In this document: piece after piece, positions 49,284 through 62,660 of the stretch | Position numbering within the stretch: the stretch's first letter is position 1 | Layout: each line of letters begins with the position of its first letter | Source: Beta vulgaris subsp. vulgaris | Taxonomy: Eukaryota; Streptophyta; Magnoliopsida; Caryophyllales; Amaranthaceae | DNA length: 64,000 nucleotides | Direction: 5' to 3' | Assembly: GCF_026745355.1 (NCBI RefSeq) | Contig: NC_079209.1 | Span: 124,001-188,000 of the forward strand | Program-made: the position numbers and the translations under genes | Notes under the pieces: generated by a model | Seen by the model: only the letters and a program-made list of their open reading frames with translations | What the model was told of the DNA's origin: nothing | Database searches by the model: none

Positions 49284-51836
49284 TTAATCTTCTTTTTCCA
49301 CAAGATAACCAGTTTTTACACGGTACCATTTCATTTGTAACAGTACTTCTTTGGAAAGGGTCGGATGTAGAGAGACTCGAATTTCAAACTCACTAGCTTC
49401 ACTAGAGCTACTTAATTAAACTTGAAATGCTAACAATGTGTCCTCTAAAAAATAAGACGTACAAAAGAGAAAGATTGGGGTTACCCTAGAGTATGTCGAA
49501 CAATTTTTTGTAATATCATATCCATATATTGGAGTCTGGAGGTACTAGAGCTATCAAATCACAGTCAAGTCGAATTAAAAATTTTGGTACGAACTTGACC
49601 ATGATTTGTTAGAAGTGCATCCAATATATCCTTTGGGCTCCAAGTCTCTAACTATGAAACGTCAATAACAGTTACATACTAAACATCTGTAAATTTAGTT
49701 GATCGAGAAATCAAACAAGTCAACCAAGAAAATGTAAATTGCAAAAACATATAAAGAAAAAAAAAATTCTAGTGAAAATTGATTAGAAAGAATTGACAAG
49801 TAGAGCAATGTATGAAGAAGAGTTGAAGCACATTACTGGAGATTATTTTTGGTTGGAGAGACACATCAACTTTGCCTTTTGCGGCTGGTGAACGATGTAA
49901 AGATCATGAAAGCCTCAGTAGGACAACAAGTACATGTACTAAAATCAAAGTTATTTGCCTAATTCATAATTAATTAATTGTATTAACCGTCTTTAAATAT
50001 TACCATATTTAGAGGAGATCTGCAAAGACTAGAAACGTAAGCTTGGGCCACAAGAAAGTTTCCAATTTATAAAACCAATCTTTTAGTAGTCGCTAGTCGG
50101 TGTGATGTATACTTTCCGACGTCATCTGGTATGTCTGAAATGTGAACGACATCGTTTGACCTATTAGATTTATTTAGAAGTTGAACTACTAGTATATAAT
50201 ATAGTATATACTTTGTCCTTTTAATTAACGTGCAAGGTTTTAACTTTCACGTTTGTTGATATACAAGTTTAATCATTTATTTTTCTAATAATTATGTATT
50301 TTTGACAATTATAAAAAGTTGAAATATTGTAAATATATTTTGAGATTATTATATCCAACATCTTACATGCTAAAATTTGTATTATTATTCATAAATTTTC
50401 AATCGAAGTATATAAATAATGCAAAAATCAAAACATTGTAAGTTTAGGAAAAACAGAGAAAGTATCATCATATCTCATTCTTCTTTTATATTTTAACAAG
50501 ATTATTATATATCTGATTGTCTTCTTATATAACACTTGGGTGAAACACGTTCTTTAGGATCAAATCGCATGGGGCACGACCATCCACTTCAATTGGTTCT
50601 TTCATTTTTGTACCACAAATAGTGTCTTGGGTTGTAACATATTACACCATAATCTATTGTGTGACATGTATAATAACATAAATTTCAACAAGAATGATAT
50701 GGACCATGCAAAGAATAACATGGATATCATGTCATTAATTCCATGTCATTTGAGTTTTTTTTACAAAAGAAGCGATAGTTTGTGGATTGTTACACCATAA
50801 ATTATGGTGTAACACTTAAACTCATGGAGTTTCTTATCGCAAATTAGAAGGTAGATACGAGTCTACCATCTAAACGGTGCGCACGATTCAACACAACGAA
50901 CAAAACAAAATCCTCAATGAACAAACTAAGCAAAAGAACAAAAGAATAACATACAAGACTCAATGAACATCTAAATCAGCAATGAACAACAAGAAAAAAG
51001 AACATAAGAGGAAATATCTGATGAACAACTAACTATTCACCCTAATGAACAGACAAAGAAAACACAATGAACAAAGAAATATCTGCAATAAACAAACTAA
51101 GAAACATAAAGATAAAGGTTAACAAAGGAGAACCGTCGAGATCGATGTTCATTGGAGAACAGTTGATGTACATTAGTTCCGCATGTTCATTGGAGAACAA
51201 TTGATGTACATTAGTTTCACGCATTTTATGTTTTTTGTGTTGCGTTTTGGCCCGCCATTAGAATGGTAGACACAAGTCCACCACCATCTACCAATTGGTT
51301 TGTTATCTACAAAGAGTAAGTATATTATTTCTACTAATAATATTAGTTCTACAGTTCTACCGTACCGTTCTATTATTATTGCAACATTAGGCTTTGGCAC
51401 ATTAATTATTTAAGAAAGTCATGTGAAAGAGACCTATGTGATATAGAAGAGATAGAAAGAAGATATTACCAAAAAAACGTTGTAATTAATACGAAACTTC
51501 CAAATAATAGAAGCATTGCAGTTAAAAAAGGATGGAGAAAGTAGGAACTAGATGCTGGTATATGAGAAGAGTCCCCAAATCTAGATTTATTCATGTACAT
51601 TGCTTAATACTTATATTTATCATAGTTAAAGAGTACATATGATCTTATGGAAAGCTATTTGTACATAACAAAATGAAGAATAATTTTGACGAAGAATATA
51701 CTTTTATACAGACTATATTATCCTAGACAGGGAAAGAAAGGATGTAACCTAATTAAGTTGTGCAGTTAGCAAAAGAATATTGATTGTTTGTTAAGATATC
51801 TTCCTTTTGCTGATAACAACAAAGAGTTAAATTGAA
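49284..51836. other. Intergenic region
   Basis: No gene is seen. 50788-50814 is a short palindrome (TTACACCATAAATTATGGTGTAA core of 23 bp, given here as TTACACCATAA and its inverse). 51146-51223 is a 38-39 bp tandem duplication containing TTCATTGGAGAACA. ORFs here come from these repeats. Confidence 0.4.
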
Positions 51837-53828
51837 TTATGTTGGTGCAGTCATTGCTTGATGACCATGGTTAAAAACCTTGTTTAAAATCATGGCTAAT
51901 CTAACCCCTCCTTGTGCAACGCGTTTCATCACAAAAGGCAACCTCGAACTGAAGTATTCATCTGTAAACACACATAATTTCATAACAACAATATTGTTAC
52001 TTGTCACGACAAACATCATAAGGGAAAACTTTTTTCCATAGAAAGAAATAAAAGTATCTTCTAATTGAAGATCTGCCATTTTATGTTACCGATATTTGTC
52101 AAACTTTTTGTGTTTGGTGAAATCTTATCATATAACACACTTAAAAGTTACACCACCAAATTATTGCTTAATTACCTGCAAGAGTTACTCCAGGCTCAGC
52201 ATCTTTGTAACCCCATTTACAAGCTATGTTAATGCTTTCTGTGGCATACCTGTGGTTAGGAACAGGATAAAAATTATATTAGATATGATAAAATAATTAT
52301 AATATACTACATATGCTAATTTGTGGGGAAAAAAAGTTGAAGTATATACTTGGTTACACAAGTATGAAGAGTGTTGCAATCTGTCCAATGTGAGACATCA
52401 TCAGACCATATGCCCTGTATAATATACAAAGTAATCCAATTACATTAGTAATTAAGCATGTTACAAGAATTTGGAATCAGTGAATTAATCATGTTTAAAT
52501 CTTACATCAGTGAAGTTTCCTTCAATGTCTTGTTGTAAGAGATTCATGTCATTGTCATAGTAATCTTTCATGGCTGTTAGAATTATCTCTCTGTCCCACA
52601 CCTATTAATATAATTAATCACCAAAAGTCAAAAGATCTATAATTTTCTTAGAAAAAAGAACATTAGAAAAAAGAAATAGTGGTAACTGGTATTTAGTAGA
52701 TATACATACATGATGAAGATTAGACTTGTGCCTAAACCAACGTAAATCAATAGTATTCCCTCCTTCATCACCAGTATGCGCGCAATGCATTGGCTGTGAG
52801 AATGATTTACGTTAGAAGTTTGTTAGTTTATAATCATGCTAATCATGTTTATAAGTTGAGGTAGAAATTATATGATGATAAGCAACTTTGGTAATATATA
52901 TAGTGACAATTGGATATATCATTATTGCAAACCTGATGAATATCTCCCATGAAGTGTGACAAAAATAGCAATGCCTCAGTCAAATTATCTGCATATAATT
53001 TTAAAGCAAAAGGCTTGAGGAGATGAGCAAATAGGGCATAGGCATGTCATGGCAACCCAAAAATCTTGGTTAATTACCAGTACCATTCAGAAGACTCTTA
53101 ACTAAGCTATTTAGCATCCACGATACGCGTTACGTTGAATTCGAAACAGAGTCAAATAAAAGCTAGAGATCTTACAACGTCTATCAGAAGTACCATCACG
53201 GTAATGCTGAAGTTGAGAAGTGAAATTTTGGATAGCACCAGCAACGCACATGTCCTTAACACCATGTTGATCATGACAATCCCCTAAATCCAATCCATTA
53301 TTAGTTAGTTATAACTTAAAATTGTATCCTTAAGACATCATCGCGCGCTCTAGGAAATAGGATCAGGTTGCTTACTTGTATAATCAAAAGAGCAAGAATC
53401 ATCAGGAGTATCAATGAAGTGAAGTGGGCTAGTCCAGCGGTATTTGTACCAGTGCCTTACTCGATCAGGCCACACACATAACGCTGATAAGTTGCCATCT
53501 AAATTGTCTGGTAATAAACTCTTTACTGCATGTAGTGCCTCTGGTTCCAACAGATTCTGTAATAAACACGCAACATATATATTAATACTACCAACTTCCA
53601 TTGGCAAAGTCTTGTTTGATTGTGGTTAGTATTAGGAATAACTAATAAGGTGAAGTGAGAGATAAGATGTGGTAAATCAAAGCCACAAAAAAAAGATTAG
53701 TAATTCACCTGAGCAATTCTGCATGTCATGATATGACCCTCTTTACTCCATGCTTGAACTCCAGCAACCAAGATCAAGCAATAAATAAGATAGGAAACAA
53801 CATTATTATGTGATAATAAACAAGGCAT
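51837..53828 (-). CDS. S1/P1-type secreted nuclease, copy 1
   Basis: A zinc-dependent single-strand nuclease and 3'-nucleotidase of the plant S1/P1 (ENDO/BFN) family. Nine exons in transcript order: 53828-53709, 53556-53376, 53283-53176, 52988-52933, 52793-52710, 52601-52506, 52414-52350, 52249-52176, 51961-51837; 302 aa, the family's usual length. Residues 1-25 are a signal peptide ending VAGVQA, so the mature chain starts with Trp (WSKEGH), which provides the first zinc ligands. Other ligand motifs: WPDRVRH, LHFIDTPDD, SHFMGDIHQPMHCAH and NLHHVWD. N-glycosylation sites are NFT, NLT and NFT. A secreted or vacuolar enzyme for nucleic acid salvage or cell death is expected. It lies 1.2 kb downstream of its paralogue. 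Confidence 0.9.
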
Positions 53829-55022
53829 TGTACAATTACCTCCAAGTTTATCCACCATAAACCTCAGTATTACTCCTAAATATGTAACTGCTAAATACTT
53901 TATGTTACTCTTTAAATGCAACACAACACACAACTGAAATCTCTAAGTTATTGGGTAGGCAGACTTCCACTACAATATAGTAGTATTATTATATATACTT
54001 GTCATAGAGATGTTTACATTGAGTGCAAGTTTCATTTGGAAACCAAACCATTATTGAGTAATCAAGAAGTTGTCACTTTGCACAAGCAAATTCCAGCATA
54101 TTCTGTGTTTCTGTGATCTTTTAGAACAGCATCTAATATTTTTCAATTAATGATAAGCAAAGAGATGGCTCCTTTTGAAAGTACAAATGTATGTTCCTTG
54201 TAAAACTATGACTTGATAAACTAGGAAAGCTAGCTTTGAAGGTTATTAATTTAGCTACGTGTGTTAGAAGCAAGAAAGATGTGTAGCTTTATCAGCCAGT
54301 AAAATGTCCACATTATATTTCATCGATCATATTATTCATATAATCAATATAGCTATTTCTTTCATCCGATTGGCTAAAGAGATTAATCCGTGCTAATAAA
54401 CATTTTTTCCAAAATTAGTAGTCGCGTTGTTAAAAGTCATGCAGTCTATATATACTACTCTATTCTAATTTAAGAAATTAAAATTTGACATTTTACCTTT
54501 TGTACATCCTAAAATAGTTTAGTTGAATAATATTTCTAATTGGAAAGAATATATTAGTATTACTTGCATTAATCATGAGTACTTTCTTTGATAACTTACA
54601 GGAATTGATGCATGATCATTTCTCAAACAAGGCCATCATCAACTTAGCAAGCATTCCTCAAAAATAAAACTTAACAAGCAAGGATTGTTTTTTTCAATAT
54701 TAAGGTAATTTGATTGTAAACAACAAGTGCTCGAAATAACGCCTGATGATATCTGTACAGATACAATTAGATAGTACTTCTATGTTACAATAAGCGATAC
54801 TCTCACTGAATTTATCTAAATGAAGAACAACATTTTGCAAGTGTTTGATGTTTCTATTTACAATAATACATGATAGAATCATTTCCTTTTCCTTTCACCC
54901 CTCTTCTTTTTATTAGATCCACCTAAAGATATATAAATGAATATGAAGAGTGATGGTACCATTTTTCAATTTCAGATCAACAGCATATGATTCTTCAAAG
55001 TATAAATTAAGAAGATGAAGTC
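53829..55022. other. Intergenic spacer between the two nuclease genes
   Basis: About 1.2 kb holding the promoter of nuclease copy 1 and the 3' end of copy 2. No further gene seen. Confidence 0.5.
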
Positions 55023-58000
55023 TCATGCATAATAAGCTCCATGCACTCCTCTTCCCATATTAGAGATCAGTCCGCACGAATCAAAAATGCGGTTCAGAGT
55101 AGCTGCCAAGCGGAGCCCACCTTGAGCCAGCCTCCTTTGCACTATGGGTAGCCGAGAGAGGAAGTAGTCATCTGTGACAAAAGATTAGAAATGCAGAGAT
55201 CTGATTAAACGGAAAAAAAAGTTCGCTAGATTCTTTGTGTGTCTCCATCCTGCAACAGTGATCATGCAAATGGTACTAAATTCAAACTCTAGTCCACTTT
55301 CAGACAACTTAATCATCCCAACACCCAGGTTGTATTAGAACCTAAGTTATCGACACTCAGACATGGTTATGGAGACTTTAGTTACCCGAGTCTGAGTAAC
55401 ATGGAAAAAAACAAGTAGTTTATATGCGTTGACTCCATCCAAGCACTATAAGATGCACACACAGGATGTTTTAACTTCAGGGTATACTCTGCTCAAGTAC
55501 GTAAAATAATACTTCACCTTCCGTCAGAATCAACTGAGAGAAGGAGGCTAACAAGCAGCAGAGCAGAAAGTATGAACCACCCCCAATCCTATATCTTCAT
55601 TTAGATTGAGAATGAAAAACAGAAAAAGCAAGGAAAACTAAGAGATTAGACACGGAGATCTTCTTAGGCCTAGCAATCTGAATAGTAGAAGTTTTGCAGT
55701 TCTTGTCCTATGTGTTAACCTACATTTTTAAGGGGTTTTTCATGTTGAAATTTCATGCTCCACGCCTATTATTTGCCTTATTACCATTTCTAAATGGAAC
55801 TCAGAACAAGGAATTTGTTTAATTTCTTCTCTGCTCTGAGGGATATGAAAGTACATTTCCTGCCAGAAGGTCTCTTTGTGTCAGCAAAAGCCATGCGACT
55901 TGCTTCCAAGAAACTGTATACTTCATTTTACAGTTTCATAATTCAGCACACTTGATTGTAAATTCACATAAAGACGCACTATAAAGTAGTAATAAGTTTG
56001 AAATAATACCTCCCAATACACTTCCTGGTGTCGCATTTTTGTATGCGTATTTGCAAGCCAGGCTAACACTCTCGGATGCATACCTGCAAAAGCACATCTT
56101 TGTGATTAATTTATCATACTCAAAGAAGTAGTCTGAATATATTCCAAAGGAAATGGAGGCAGTCGATATATGTGAACGACCATTGGAGATGTTTCTTTGC
56201 TCATGCTGCCCACCTCATTCTATATTTCTATTGGTTAGGATTCTGGCAACTTTTTGTTGTTTTTTCGTTTGTTTCCATATCATTTTCCAACCATGAAGGT
56301 GAAGTTTCATGTCACCTATCCCTTCCATGGGAGATAAAATTTTAAGCTTCACAGAACAAGCATCAAAACACAACCAGATAGATTGCACAAGCAGGGTGGC
56401 AACATTACTGAAAAGCCATTATCACTATTCATCATTTGCCATCTCTTTCTCTTTAGCCTTTTTGCTATGACAAATCAGTAATATTTTGTACTTTAGTATT
56501 TTGTAATGATTATAGTACTTTGTCCTATTGGGACTAGGATCCAGAAGAGAGGAACATTAGTCGAATACAGGTTCGTTAACTCTTGCCAAAAACATCAGCG
56601 CCCCTCCTCTCATTTGAGTGATTAACCAAGCTTCACTCGTTGAACATGGCTCTCGGAGGCTGGATTATTCCAAATAACAAACAAATAGTAAGAAAATCAC
56701 AAATGAACAAACTTACGGATTTGGACAAACTGTGCGGTTTCCTTCACATTCTTCCCACGATTCAACATCATTGGACCAGTTTTCCTAAATAATCCAAAAT
56801 GGACGAAAATCCAATTATTAGATCATGCTCTTGCTCTAAAATGAATCGGAAGCAGATACCAAGAATGACTTGATAATTATAGTCAGAAATTGCAAATTCT
56901 GATAACAGAGAATAAGCTAGCAGCATTTATTTTTTATTACAATTTGTTGGAAGCAATTACATAGATCATGAATTCTAGATCTTATACAGATAATGAATAT
57001 GTTGTAAAGTATTAACATAATCCATACACAAAAATTCAAACAACTTCTCCAGCTTGATCCATCACTAAACTTCTGGTTTTTGTTACAAATCCATGCAGAG
57101 AGCGAAGTGAGCCACAAAAATCTCGGTTCCGTGCCAACCCCTCCCCCCTATCTCAAATTTAAATCTTTATTGTTCTCTCCAAAACAAGCAGCATTACTTG
57201 ATTACAAAAAATTTAGCAGGTTGATGGACTCTGAAGACAGCTAGTTAGCAATCTTAGCATTCATTCACTTGTAATATATCAAAAAAAAATTAGGTTGGTA
57301 GATGTAAACATATCTGAAGTTACTACTTGCAGCAAATGAAATATTGGGTTTGACAAGTGAAGTGTTTGAATTGGCAGATGCTGCTTTACGTTAGTCAGTT
57401 ATTCAACCTCTTCTACAAGAAAAAAAAGCAGCTTACCGTAATATTTTTGCGAAGGGCTTCTATCATGATGCTCAAATCTGAACCATAGAAATTCTTCAAG
57501 GCAGTATCAATGATTTCCGTATCCCACACCTGACATAAAAAAACAAGCGGTTTAAGACGGCAAGAGAGACTCGAATTATGAAAGAAAATACACCAAATAC
57601 ATTTAGCACAAGTTATTGTGACACTTTGATGCTATGTCCATCCAAAAAAGGTTGTCACATTACTAGTTCAAGTTACAAACTGACAATTGTTCCCCAATGT
57701 GGACATCAGGGAGCTTGAGACATTAACATTTCATGTGATTAACTTTTTGCAGAATTTTTTCTTCTGTCACCAACTCCAATAGATTAAAAGAATTCAGCGG
57801 AAGGAAATTGCACGTTCAAAACCATCATGTCCTCTACTTCTTTCAGAAATGAGGGGCTACACACTGAAGTCATTCACTGCAAATAATTTAAGCAGGAAAA
57901 AGGTAAAAAAGAGGAACATGTACATGGTGCAAATTAGCCTTCCTGCGGTACCAATGAAGTTGAATTCTGTTCCCTCCTAGATCGCCTAAGAACCCACAAT

Positions 58001-60860
58001 GTAGAGGCTGCATGCAGGAGAAGCCCTATTAATTGCTTTTCAAAAAATCAAAAAGTGTTAGTGATTAATATAACAAAATGCAGGCAGGTTATCAATATAA
58101 AAGTGTTAGTGATTACTACAAAATCAAAAAGGAAAAGGGAGAGAAAAGAATGGTACGTAATGAAAGCAGACTTCCTTCATGAATACTTATCGGTGCCAAC
58201 TTTGTCGCTGGGTTATAACCAAACTGTTAATAAAGCTTGCAGTTCATACTCTACATCATACTTAGTTATATTGTTCTGATCTAGTATCATTTCCCCCTTT
58301 TTTCATATAGCACTCGCATTCCATCTCACATAGTCATAAACTCCTCAAAAGGTCCTTCTTCATAAAAAGGAAATTCAGTCAACTTGAGACCATACCAAGA
58401 TAATTTCCTCCCAAACAACAGAAGGAAATAAGAAACACCATTTTCAGTCAAATAGAACTTCTGCGCTATGGACTTTGACAGAAGCAACTAAGGAGCACTA
58501 TGGAATATAGAAGATTTGATACGACGAGACTATCCTAGCAAGACATGTCAATATGGACTATGGAGGGGAAGTATTACATACATAAACATGTGGACTGTTA
58601 TATCTTTAACATCTACAACATATGGGTTTCTAAATTCTTTTCTTCATAAATAAATTAGTGGAAAGTAATTCTATAAAGAGTCTTGGTTGTCTTACACTCC
58701 AAAACTCCAAAGTGTTCTATTTATAGAGGCCTTTATTCCATATCAGACTCAAGAGTAACAGATAGGGGAGGAAAGGGAGGATAGCATATCCTTTTTTACT
58801 TTCTGTCTTGTATTTCCTTCTCGCTCTCATTCAAATTTCAAAAAGGAGAAGAAAAGGAAGTAATATAGAAGGATTCAAATTTTCCAGAAATTTCATCTGA
58901 GTCTCATACCCCTCCAAAAGGACCTTATTGGCTTATATATTTCTGTCTTGTTTTTCCTTCTCTTCTCCTTCCACCTTCTCCCTTACTAGTTCCCTCCCTC
59001 AGATTCCCAAAAATGTTCACTGCCGGTAAACCAAGTCACAAAGTCAAATTGAATGAAAGCTGGAAATCATAGCTCAAGAAACTCTAATTTCAACTTGTTA
59101 CCCCTCTCTTCTTCCAAAATGGGAGCCTTTTCCTGTTCAGAGTGATGGTTCCAACTTCCAATCAGCTACTATGAGTCAGTCTTATTACTGAAATTTTATC
59201 ACAGTGACTGCATGAGGTGACAAAAGAAGCTACATGACCATTTATTATTGTTATATCAAATCCTTTTTTCCCATCACATTAAACTTGCAGGAGAAAATAG
59301 AGGTCTCTGTTGTACTAGTGCAAGAGTTGAAATTTGAAAAGCTATGGACATTAAAACCAACTTCACTATAATTGGTCACTTGCCGTCAATGAAGAGAGAC
59401 AAATTAAGTGACTTAGAAAAGTTTAGCTCGACTATATGCATAAAATAGCTTATTATAACTCAGTTGCAGGTGACAAACCATTCCCTTCACATGCTAAATT
59501 GAAACTGCTACAAAGAGCTATTGGTAGCACACTTCTTATCTTGATCACACAATAAAGTCCCACAGCTGACTTGATTATAAAAAAAAGGCATACTGCCAAA
59601 TAAGAATTGTGCAATGTTATGTGCAAGTTAGAATTCAGGACTTCAGTGCTTCAAACCTAAGCTACCAAGGAGGAGGATTAACCTGGTGAACATCACCAAC
59701 AAAATGCGACAGAAACATGAGAGCCTCCGTTAAGTTATCTGTATACAATAAATCATGAGTTCCCAGCCTCGAAGACAGAAAAAACGAGAAAAAAAAAACT
59801 CAATCTATAGTACATACATCTAGATTCAGAAACAGAGTTGTGGCAAGCTGACGTTAACTGTAGCGTGTAATTGTAGATTGCTCCAGTCACACATCTATTC
59901 TTGCGTCCAGAAGAATCATGGCAATCTCCTGCAGAATATGTTGTTGACATTGTAACTTGTAAGGGACAGTTAAATATGTAACAGCAATAAGGTAGAGATC
60001 AGTGAAATATCACAAGTTAGATCCCAGGATCGAGCCAACTTTCTTGTATCACAGGTTTTTAATCAGGGGGTTTCCACATGATTGGCTTCTTTAGGCTGGA
60101 CAGATTTTATTATAGGAAATGGGATTCAGCAACCAACTTACTAGTGTAGTCATAATTACACCTAAAATCAGGAGTATCAACAAAATGAAGTGCACGGCTC
60201 CAGTAGTAATGGGAACGAACTGCAAACAGATCAGCCCAAGAGCAGACAGCAGCTAGTTCCCCCTGAGCGGATTCTGAAAGCAGTTTTTTCACAACATCCA
60301 ATGCATCTTTAGACAGATATCCCTGAAAAATTTGTGGGAAGGGGGATATAGGAAAAAGCCACATCAAATTCCATCTTAGCTCACCAAAACTTCTAAATTT
60401 CGCAGCTCACGCTAACATAGACGAACTCAAGCCTACTCAAATTCATTACTCAACAATTCAATTTATTCAACAGTCATATGGTGAATCAAGATAATAGAAA
60501 TCATCTCACTTTGGTTTGTTTGCTCATTATTGTAGGAGCATGGATACTATTGCTAGCCTAATGTAACTAGCTTTTATTATCACCCTAACTTCTATGTTAC
60601 TTTGTTCACCCAAAAAAAAAACAAAAAGCATAATTCATCAGTCATACATGAATTAATTTAGGAGTAACTACACCAAATTCACAAAAAATGATTGAAATTA
60701 TAGAATAAAAAAGGCAACAAGCATGAATATATGTCAATCTTACCTCAGCTATTTTACAAATAGCATAGTGCCCATGTTGTCCCCAACCAGAAGTCCCAGA
60801 AATAAGCTGAAGAAAGATGATTGCCACTCCAATAACGCATAAAAGCTTCGACGATCCCAT
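55023..60860 (-). CDS. S1/P1-type secreted nuclease, copy 2
   Basis: Same family and gene plan as the copy at 51.8-53.8 kb. Nine exons in transcript order: 60860-60744, 60322-60142, 59928-59818, 59738-59683, 58007-57924, 57529-57437, 56784-56717, 56083-56010, 55171-55023; 310 aa. Exons 2, 4, 5 and 8 have exactly the same lengths (181, 56, 84, 74) as in the other copy. The signal peptide covers residues 1-25 and ends ISGTSG, with mature Trp (WGQHGH). Ligand motifs: WADLFAVRSH, LHFVDTPDF, SHFVGDVHQPLHC and NLHHVWD. Potential N-glycosylation at NYT, NLT, NIT and NRT. The C-terminus is longer and ends with a GVHGAYYA tail. Introns are much larger (intron 4 about 1.7 kb). All active-site motifs are kept, so both copies should be active. 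Confidence 0.9.
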
Positions 60861-62380
60861 GTTTCTTTTACCTGCACAAAAGTTAAGATTGCAGAAATTT
60901 GATAAAAATATGTTCTTGATTTCCAGAAATCAAAAACCCTTGAAGAGAAATACTATAAACAATTTCACCTGTTCTTGAAATGCTACTGAAAATTTGATAC
61001 CCAAAAAAGTCAGCACTTTGAAGTGGTGAAGAACAAAGAGCAATTAATTGGGAAAAGAAATGGAGAATGTTTATTTTACTGAGGCTGTTAATTCAAGTGT
61101 AAATTGAAAGAACCAACCTTTGATTAACAGCTGGCTAGTGGCTACTACTTGAGTGAGATTATACTACAACATTAATTTAGTTAAATATATGACATTAAAT
61201 TCACAAAAATTCATTGAAATTATAGGAGTATACTACAACATTTATGATTTATATACTTTTTATTTGTTCAGAAATTTTCTGAAGTAGAAATTTCTATCTC
61301 TTAAACGTAGTTAATTAATAATTTAGTGTCTGTCAAAAAAAAAAAAAAAAATAATTTAGTGTTCTTTATCAAAAACAATAAATTAAATTGAAAGAAAATC
61401 AAATATAGCCTTGCACGTGGATAGGGGCAATAAACACTTAGATTTTCTCTATCTCATTCTATTCATTTATTTTCCTCTTTTACCTTTCGATTTTTCATTA
61501 AGAAAAGAAGCAAAGTTTGTAGGGGTTTTTTTCTAAGTTGTCACCTTAAAAGGAGATAAATTTCAAAACTAACAAGTTTTAAGTTAACTATATAGCCCCT
61601 CAAAAAAAAAAAATTAACTACATAGCATGTACGGGTGTTTATGGGTGGTTAACCATTCCGAAACTACATTTCGATCCACTCTTTTTCCAACCCGTACTCG
61701 TAATTGTTCAAATCGGTTACCAAATAAGCTATTAATCGATATTTCGGTACGATTTTCTGGTTAACCATAACCATTATTCAAATTATAATATATATTTTCT
61801 ATTTTTCTGTATATAATTTAATATTGTATATACTCCAATATAAAATCTATTATAAAGTGAATAATACCCCTAATAATCAACATGTGGAGAGGAGTCAGTA
61901 AATAGGATAAATCATGTTTGACGATTAGTGGATAGTTGTTAGCTAAATATGTTAGCTGATTTGACTAGCTGATTGTATTAGTTGTTTGTATAAAAGTGTT
62001 TGGTAAGTACATTATAGCAAATTGTTACATAAGTGTGTAAATTTGACCAATAAGGACACATGCATAATCTATTGTTGCACATTATAATTTTTATTAACTA
62101 TTATTTTGGCCCGGATTATGTCCCGAATAAGTTACAATTATCAAATATATTTATTATTTATAAATTTCATAATTTATTCTATTAGCTTTTTGTAATATTT
62201 TGTCTAGTGCAAAATTTGGAAATGGATATTATGACGTGATAAGTTGTTAAAAAAAAACTTTTGAATTGGGGATAAATATAGTAAGTTGTTAGAAAAAACT
62301 TCTATGAAATTGGGATAAAAATAACAATTTCAATGAAATTTGGATAAGAGAATAATAAGTATAGGACTAAGGCTATGTTT
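60861..62380. other. 5' flank of nuclease copy 2 and intergenic DNA
   Basis: Probable promoter on the minus strand, then AT-rich DNA. At 61318-61367 a poly(A) tract of about 18 is flanked by copies of TAATTTAGTGT, like the scar of a small retroposition. No gene seen. Confidence 0.4.
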
Positions 62381-62660
62381 AGTTCACCTGAAATTTTCTG
62401 ATCTGAACTTAATCTGAACTTATTTTTTCTGATCTGATCTTATCTGATTATAAGATCTTATCTTTTAGATTTTTCTCAATATATAAGAAAAAATATAGTC
62501 ATGTGGGGTCTTGTTTGATTCGTCTTAGTGAGTACTTTATTAATATTCAATTATTATAATTTTTACTAATATGTAATGAAAGATATAATGATTTTTAAAT
62601 ATAAGCATAATCTGAACTGAACTGATCTGATCTGAACTGATCTGATCTGATTAGATATGA
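62381..62660. repeat. Region rich in TCTGATCTGA and TCTGAACTTA words
   Basis: Short direct and inverted GATCTGA/TCAGATC words are dense at 62395-62470 and 62600-62655, bordering an AT-rich middle. Probably a MITE with subterminal repeats, but the ends are not clear. Confidence 0.4.
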
